From UBA5272 sp964393005 (GTDB lineage Bacteria > Patescibacteriota > Minisyncoccia > Phycocordibacterales > UBA5272): a stretch of 8,332 nt of DNA. Shown piece by piece: positions 6,033-8,332 of this stretch. Positions within the stretch are counted from its first letter, which is position 1; each line of letters starts with the position of its first letter. Both the position numbers and the translations under genes were made by a program. The notes beneath the pieces are model-generated. The model did not search any database. It had not been told where the DNA came from and saw only the letters and a program-made list of their open reading frames with translations. The stretch lies in contig CAYMRR010000018.1 of assembly GCA_964393005.1 (NCBI GenBank), forward strand, positions 1 through 8,332, in the 5' to 3' direction.

Positions 6033-6044
6033 TTGTCTTGACAA
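6033..6044. promoter_or_regulatory. Inverted repeat TTGTC-TT-GACAA with divergent -35 boxes
   Basis: The repeat contains TTGACA on the plus strand (6038-6043) and TTGTCA on the minus strand (6044-6039). The plus box has only a weak -10 (TAAAGT at 6060-6065, 16-bp spacer) toward rpsT. The minus box has a weak -10 (TTTTAT at 6021-6016, 17-bp spacer) toward the Cys-repeat gene. It could serve as a shared divergent promoter core, but the -10 matches are poor. Confidence 0.35.
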
Positions 6045-6121
6045 TTAAAAATTAAAGGTTAAAGTAAATCTTCTTTTTAAGACTTTATTTTTTTAGTAAA
6101 ATGTAGTATTATATATCTTAA

Positions 6122-6127
6122 TATAAT
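6122..6127 (+). promoter_or_regulatory. Candidate -10 box for rpsT
   Basis: TATAAT, 20 bp before the rpsT ATG, with no recognisable -35 or TG extension. Transcription would start near 6134 and leave a leader of about 14 nt. In such an A/T-rich region a chance match is possible; the alternative is the TTGACA-containing site at 6038. Confidence 0.35.
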
Positions 6128-6147
6128 AAATATAAAAATTAAAAATT

Positions 6148-6414
6148 ATGGCAGTAACCAAAACAGCAAAAAGAGCTATTAGGCAAGCAAAAAATAGAAA
6201 AGTAGGTAATGATAAAAAGAAAAAGATAATGAAGGCTGAAGTAAAATCTGTAAGAGCTTTAATTTCTGCTAAAGATAAAAAACAAGCTACCGAAAATCTT
6301 CCTAAGACTTTTTCTGCTTTAGACAAAGCAGCTAAAAGGGGAGTTATTAAAAAAGGCACAGCCGATAGAAAAAAGTCTAGGCTTGTAAAAGCAATAGCAA
6401 AAATTGAAGAATAA
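6148..6414 (+). CDS. rpsT: 30S ribosomal protein S20
   Basis: S20 binds 16S rRNA early in 30S assembly. The 88-aa product is strongly basic and all-helical. It starts MAVTKTAKRAIRQAKNRK, matching the family N-terminus, and has the conserved C-terminal signature ALDKAAKRGVIKKGTADRKKSRLVKAI (most bacteria have GVIHKN-A-RKKSRL, so HKN has become KKG here). Length is normal. No Shine-Dalgarno precedes the ATG; the leader is A-rich. A hairpin starts 2 bp after the stop, with tRNA-Arg directly behind it. In other bacteria S20 represses its own translation; no leader structure for that is evident here. Confidence 0.97.
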   Translation: MAVTKTAKRAIRQAKNRKVGNDKKKKIMKAEVKSVRALISAKDKKQATENLPKTFSALDKAAKRGVIKKGTADRKKSRLVKAIAKIEE

Positions 6415-6415
6415 T

Positions 6416-6442
6416 AAAATAGCACACAAGTTGTGCTATTTT
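6416..6442 (+). terminator. Terminator-like hairpin between rpsT and tRNA-Arg
   Basis: A perfect 11-bp stem, AAAATAGCACA (6416-6426) and TGTGCTATTTT (6432-6442), with a 5-nt loop. Its last base is adjacent to the first base of tRNA-Arg at 6443. The U-tract is only TTTT and then continues into the tRNA, so it may terminate partially or act as a processing signal. On the minus strand it could end the methyltransferase transcript. Confidence 0.6.
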
Positions 6443-6514
6443 GCTCTCGTAGTTCAACGGATAGAATACAGGTTTGCGGTACCTGCGATCGTGGTTCGAT
6501 TCCACGCGAGAGCA
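6443..6514 (+). tRNA. tRNA-Arg (anticodon GCG)
   Basis: A 72-nt cloverleaf. The acceptor GCTCTCG/CGAGAGC is perfect, the D stem is GTTC/GAAT with the Arg-type A in the D loop (AACGGATA), the anticodon stem is CAGGT/ACCTG around the loop TTGCGGT with GCG at 6476-6478, and the T arm is CGTGG-TTCGATT-CCACG. The discriminator is A and CCA is not encoded. The anticodon reads CGC and CGU directly. Most bacteria use ACG, deaminated to ICG by TadA. G36-G37 fits a TrmD m1G37 site. There is no promoter space upstream, so expression depends on rpsT transcription. Confidence 0.93.
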
Positions 6515-6517
6515 CAA

Positions 6518-7003
6518 CTAATTATCCCAGATCTTATAAGCCAAAATAGCAAATGCTATAGTCACATTAAGAGACTCTTTTAATCCAAGCATTGGGATTT
6601 CAGCTATCTTATCACAAAGATCTATAACTTTCTCTTGCACTCCTTCTGTTTCACTTCCTAAAATTATAGCTACTTTTTCTTTTTCTATTTTTAAATCTTT
6701 ATAGTCTATACTTTTTTCATTTTGCTCTAAAGTTACTATTTCATAATTTTCTTTTTTTAAATCTTTAAGCAAGTCTAAAATATTTTCTTTATATTCCCAT
6801 TCTATTTCATCTTCAGCTCCGAGAGAAGTTTTAACAAAGTCTTTTCTTTTAATATTTTTATCTTTTAGCTTTTCGCTTGTCTCAAAAGGAATGGGGCTTA
6901 TTCCGCAAATATAGATTTTGTTTATTCCTATACCACTGCCAGTCCTAAAAATAGAGCCTATATTTAGAGCAGATCTTATATTATCTAAAACTACTATTTT
7001 CAT
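6518..7003 (-). CDS. Minimal SpoU/TrmH-family RNA 2'-O-methyltransferase
   Basis: An S-adenosylmethionine-dependent 2'-O-ribose methyltransferase of the trefoil-knot SPOUT fold. The three family motifs are clear: motif 1 DNIRSALNIGSIFRTG (Asn8, Arg20), motif 2 AIILGSETEGV near 112-122, and motif 3 IPMLGLKESLNVTIAFAI near 136-153 (usually SLNVSVA). At 161 aa it is just the catalytic domain, without the N-terminal RNA-binding domain of RlmB-like members. The length is like TrmL, which acts on tRNA position 34, but the target cannot be decided here and rRNA remains possible. It ends 3 bp from the tRNA-Arg 3' end in convergent orientation, and is divergent from guaC. Its -10 box is 9 bp before the ATG, so the mRNA should be leaderless or nearly so. 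Confidence 0.9.
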   Translation of the reverse strand: MKIVVLDNIRSALNIGSIFRTGSGIGINKIYICGISPIPFETSEKLKDKNIKRKDFVKTSLGAEDEIEWEYKENILDLLKDLKKENYEIVTLEQNEKSIDYKDLKIEKEKVAIILGSETEGVQEKVIDLCDKIAEIPMLGLKESLNVTIAFAILAYKIWDN

Positions 7004-7012
7004 ATTTTTTTA

Positions 7013-7023
7013 ATAATAGCATA
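7013..7023 (-). promoter_or_regulatory. Extended -10 promoter for the TrmH-family gene (leaderless)
   Basis: On the minus strand TATGCTATTAT: TG-C extension plus TATTAT (7018-7013). Only 9 bp separate it from the ATG at 7003, so transcription should start within a few bases of the start codon. It forms an inverted repeat with the guaC promoter at 7033-7043. Confidence 0.65.
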
Positions 7024-7032
7024 AAAGGTTAG

Positions 7033-7043
7033 TATGCTATACT
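7033..7043 (+). promoter_or_regulatory. Extended -10 promoter for guaC (leaderless)
   Basis: TATGCTATACT: TG-C extension plus TATACT at 7038-7043. The guaC ATG at 7052 is 8 bp further, so the predicted transcript starts at or within two bases of the start codon. The in-frame ATG at 7034 lies inside this -10 element and cannot be the start if this promoter is used. Confidence 0.7.
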
Positions 7044-7051
7044 TGTTTAGT

Positions 7052-8119
7052 ATGAGAATAGAAGAAGATATAAAATTAGATTATAAAGATGTACTTTTAA
7101 GACCAAAAAGAAGTACTTTAGTAAGTAGAAAAGAAGTAGATTTAGAAAGAACTTTAAGATTTTATCACTCAAATAAAGAGTGGACAGGTATACCAATAGT
7201 AGCTTCCAATATGGCTACATGCGGAACTTTTGAGATGGCTCAAATTCTTTCAAAACATAAAATGCTTACAGCTTTACATAAATATTATTCTTTAGAAGAA
7301 TTAGAATCTGGTCTTAAAGAGTTTAATAATCCAGATTATATTATTTATACTTTAGGCATTAGAGATGAAGATATTGAAAAATTAAAAGAAGTTATAGCTA
7401 AAGGTTTAGATAAATATTTTTCTTTTATTTGTATAGATGTACCAAATGGCTACATTACTAAACTATTAAAAACTATTGAACTTATTCGTGAGATGTGCAA
7501 AGATCATATACTTATAGCTGGCAATGTAGTAACTAATGAAATGTCTGAAGAAATTATTTTAGCTGGAGCAGATATAGTAAAAGTAGGTATTGGTCCAGGC
7601 TCAGTCTGTACTACAAGATTAATGACAGGAGTAGGATATCCTCAGCTTTCAGCTGTTATAGAATGTGCAGATGCAGCTCATGGTTTAGCTAGTGGAGTAG
7701 GTAGATATGGTCTTATAATGGCAGATGGTGGACAAGAATATCCATCTTGTGTAGCTAAAGCTTTTTGTGGAGGAGCAGATTTCAATATGGCTGGTTCTCT
7801 TTTTTCAGGATATGCTGAAAGTGCAGGAGAGCTTATAGAAAAAAATGGTAAAAAATATAAAGAATATTTCGGATCTTCTTCAAATAAAGCCATGGAAGAA
7901 TTTTATGGTAAAAAAGATAGTCATAGAGCCAGCGAAGGGAGATATGTGCTTATGCCTTTTAAGGGTAAAATAGAAGTTTTTTTGCAAGATCTTTTTGGAG
8001 CACTTCGTAGTACTGGTACATATATAGGAGCAAAAAGGTTAAAAGAATTTTCTAAAAGAGCTACTTTCTTAAAAGTGAATAGGCAATATACAGATCATTT
8101 AGAAAGATTTGAGGAGTAA
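7052..8119 (+). CDS. guaC: GMP reductase
   Basis: NADPH-dependent reductive deamination of GMP to IMP in purine salvage; a cytosolic TIM-barrel enzyme of the IMPDH/GMPR family. The start at 7052 is chosen because MRIEEDIKLDYKDVLLRPKRSTL matches the E. coli GuaC N-terminus almost exactly, while the upstream ATG at 7034 sits in the promoter and adds six unrelated residues. At 355 aa it is close to the 347 aa of E. coli. The catalytic loop IGPGSVCTTR has Cys186, the same number as in E. coli, and GNVVT, GADIVKVG, ADGG (Asp225), YPQLSAVIECADAAHGL and LRSTGTYIGAKRLKEFSKR are conserved. CBS domains of IMPDH are absent, which with the N-terminus favours GMPR over IMPDH. About six residues are inserted between AHGL and the ADGG motif (ASGVGRYGL), and the Cys after DGG is Gln. 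Confidence 0.97.
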   Translation: MRIEEDIKLDYKDVLLRPKRSTLVSRKEVDLERTLRFYHSNKEWTGIPIVASNMATCGTFEMAQILSKHKMLTALHKYYSLEELESGLKEFNNPDYIIYTLGIRDEDIEKLKEVIAKGLDKYFSFICIDVPNGYITKLLKTIELIREMCKDHILIAGNVVTNEMSEEIILAGADIVKVGIGPGSVCTTRLMTGVGYPQLSAVIECADAAHGLASGVGRYGLIMADGGQEYPSCVAKAFCGGADFNMAGSLFSGYAESAGELIEKNGKKYKEYFGSSSNKAMEEFYGKKDSHRASEGRYVLMPFKGKIEVFLQDLFGALRSTGTYIGAKRLKEFSKRATFLKVNRQYTDHLERFEE

Positions 8120-8166
8120 AAATAATTTAAATAAAATAAGAATGACTGTAGCATTTCAAAACTAAT

Positions 8167-8177
8167 TATGCTATAAT
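8167..8177 (+). promoter_or_regulatory. Extended -10 promoter for tRNA-Ser
   Basis: TATGCTATAAT, a perfect extended -10 (TG at 8169-8170, TATAAT at 8172-8177), with no -35. Predicted transcription starts near 8184, about 12 nt before the tRNA. The same TATGCTAT core occurs in both promoters between the TrmH-family gene and guaC. Confidence 0.75.
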
Positions 8178-8195
8178 TTTAAAACTTTAATCAAA

Positions 8196-8280
8196 GGAAG
8201 TGTGGCCGAGTGGTTGAAGGCACCGGTCTTGAAAACCGGCAAGGGGCGACCCTTCGTGAGTTCGAATCTCACCACTTCCG
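8196..8280 (+). tRNA. tRNA-Ser (anticodon UGA)
   Basis: An 85-nt class II tRNA. The acceptor GGAAGTG/CACTTCC is perfect, the anticodon stem is CCGGT/ACCGG around CTTGAAA with TGA at 8230-8232, the long variable arm is AAGGG-GCGA-CCCTT, and the T arm is GTGAG-TTCGAAT-CTCAC. The discriminator is G, as usual for Ser. CCA is not encoded. It reads UCA and, by wobble, other UCN codons. Confidence 0.97.
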
Positions 8281-8321
8281 CAAAGACAAAGAATAATAAA
8301 AATTGATTTTTTAATTATTTT

Positions 8322-8327
8322 CTTGAC
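8322..8327 (+). promoter_or_regulatory. -35 box of a promoter cut by the window edge
   Basis: TTGACA in the context TCTTGACAAT, the same context as the -35 boxes at 2956 and 6038. The -10 would lie just beyond the window, so only half of the promoter is seen. It suggests a further plus-strand gene starts downstream. Confidence 0.4.
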
Positions 8328-8332
8328 AATTT

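Noticed and set aside
5973..6044. Longer start for the Cys-repeat protein at 6044
   Set aside because: It places a second hydrophobic stretch in front of a complete signal peptide and extends across the palindrome and the TTGTC/GACAA dyad; the internal Met at 5972 gives a normal signal peptide.
6093..6515. Minus-strand open frame across rpsT and tRNA-Arg
   Set aside because: It is antisense to a clear S20 gene and a tRNA, so it is a shadow frame.
7034..7051. Start of guaC at 7034
   Set aside because: That ATG is part of the extended -10 TATGCTATACT, and the protein from 7052 matches the E. coli GuaC N-terminus residue by residue.
8288..8320. Terminator after tRNA-Ser
   Set aside because: An A/U-only inverted repeat with a bulge can be drawn, but it has no G-C pairs and is expected by chance at this base composition.
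1..8332. Mobile element, phage or defence system
   Set aside because: No transposase, integrase, terminal repeats, toxin-antitoxin pair or defence gene is visible; all recognised genes are housekeeping apart from three short unknowns.
1..8332. TGA recoded as Gly or Trp
   Set aside because: No in-frame TGA occurs in any gene; Gly uses GGN and Trp TGG. All visible stops are TAA or TAG, which is explained by A/T bias.

Overview
The window is about 8.3 kb of very AT-rich, tightly packed bacterial DNA. Coding regions are rich in Lys, Glu, Ile and Asn and favour A/T-ending codons. Visible stops are TAA or TAG and no TGA is read in frame, so nothing suggests recoding. Reduced or streamlined proteins (a PolA without a proofreading domain, a short delta-like clamp-loader protein), tRNAs without encoded CCA, and short unique membrane or secreted proteins suggest a Candidate Phyla Radiation / Patescibacteria genome, most likely Parcubacteria-like. 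That placement is inference from style, not from a marker-gene tree.

Layout. Positions 1-2945 (+): the 3' part of polA, then 2 bp later a gene for a probable DNA polymerase III delta-like subunit. Positions 2956-3445 (+): a stand-alone unit with a strong promoter, a 5'UTR hairpin, a gene for a secreted protein that is about 41% tyrosine once mature, and a terminator. Positions 3452-3861 (+): tRNA-Lys(UUU), then an 85-aa single-pass membrane protein with its own extended -10 promoter. Positions 3864-5395 (-): the DNA-repair pair ruvA-mutM. Positions 5420-6044 (-): a membrane protein with a PLDc_N-like two-helix module and a tandem Cys repeat, preceded by a perfect palindrome. Positions 6122-6514 (+): rpsT, a hairpin, and tRNA-Arg with anticodon GCG. 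Positions 6518-7023 (-): a minimal SpoU/TrmH-family RNA methyltransferase. Positions 7033-8119 (+): GMP reductase guaC, divergent from the methyltransferase gene through a symmetric promoter. Positions 8167-8280 (+): tRNA-Ser(UGA). A TTGACA box of a further promoter lies at the right edge. There is no gene-free stretch above 300 bp.

Genes and expression. Most genes are housekeeping: replication and repair (polA, delta-like, ruvA, mutM), translation (rpsT, three tRNAs, RNA methyltransferase) and purine salvage (guaC). The accessory content is the Tyr-rich secreted protein, the Cys-repeat membrane protein and the 85-aa membrane protein. The expression signals are unusual. I find no Shine-Dalgarno sequence before any visible start. 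Several promoters are extended -10 type (TATGNTATAAT-like), and three of them lie so close to the start codon that the mRNAs should be leaderless or nearly so.

I did not find an obviously new multi-gene system. The best leads are the Tyr-repeat secreted protein, the Cys-repeat membrane protein with its palindrome, the symmetric divergent trmH/guaC promoter, the apparently SD-free and leaderless expression, the GCG-anticodon tRNA-Arg, and the PolA with a collapsed exonuclease domain and an altered motif A.
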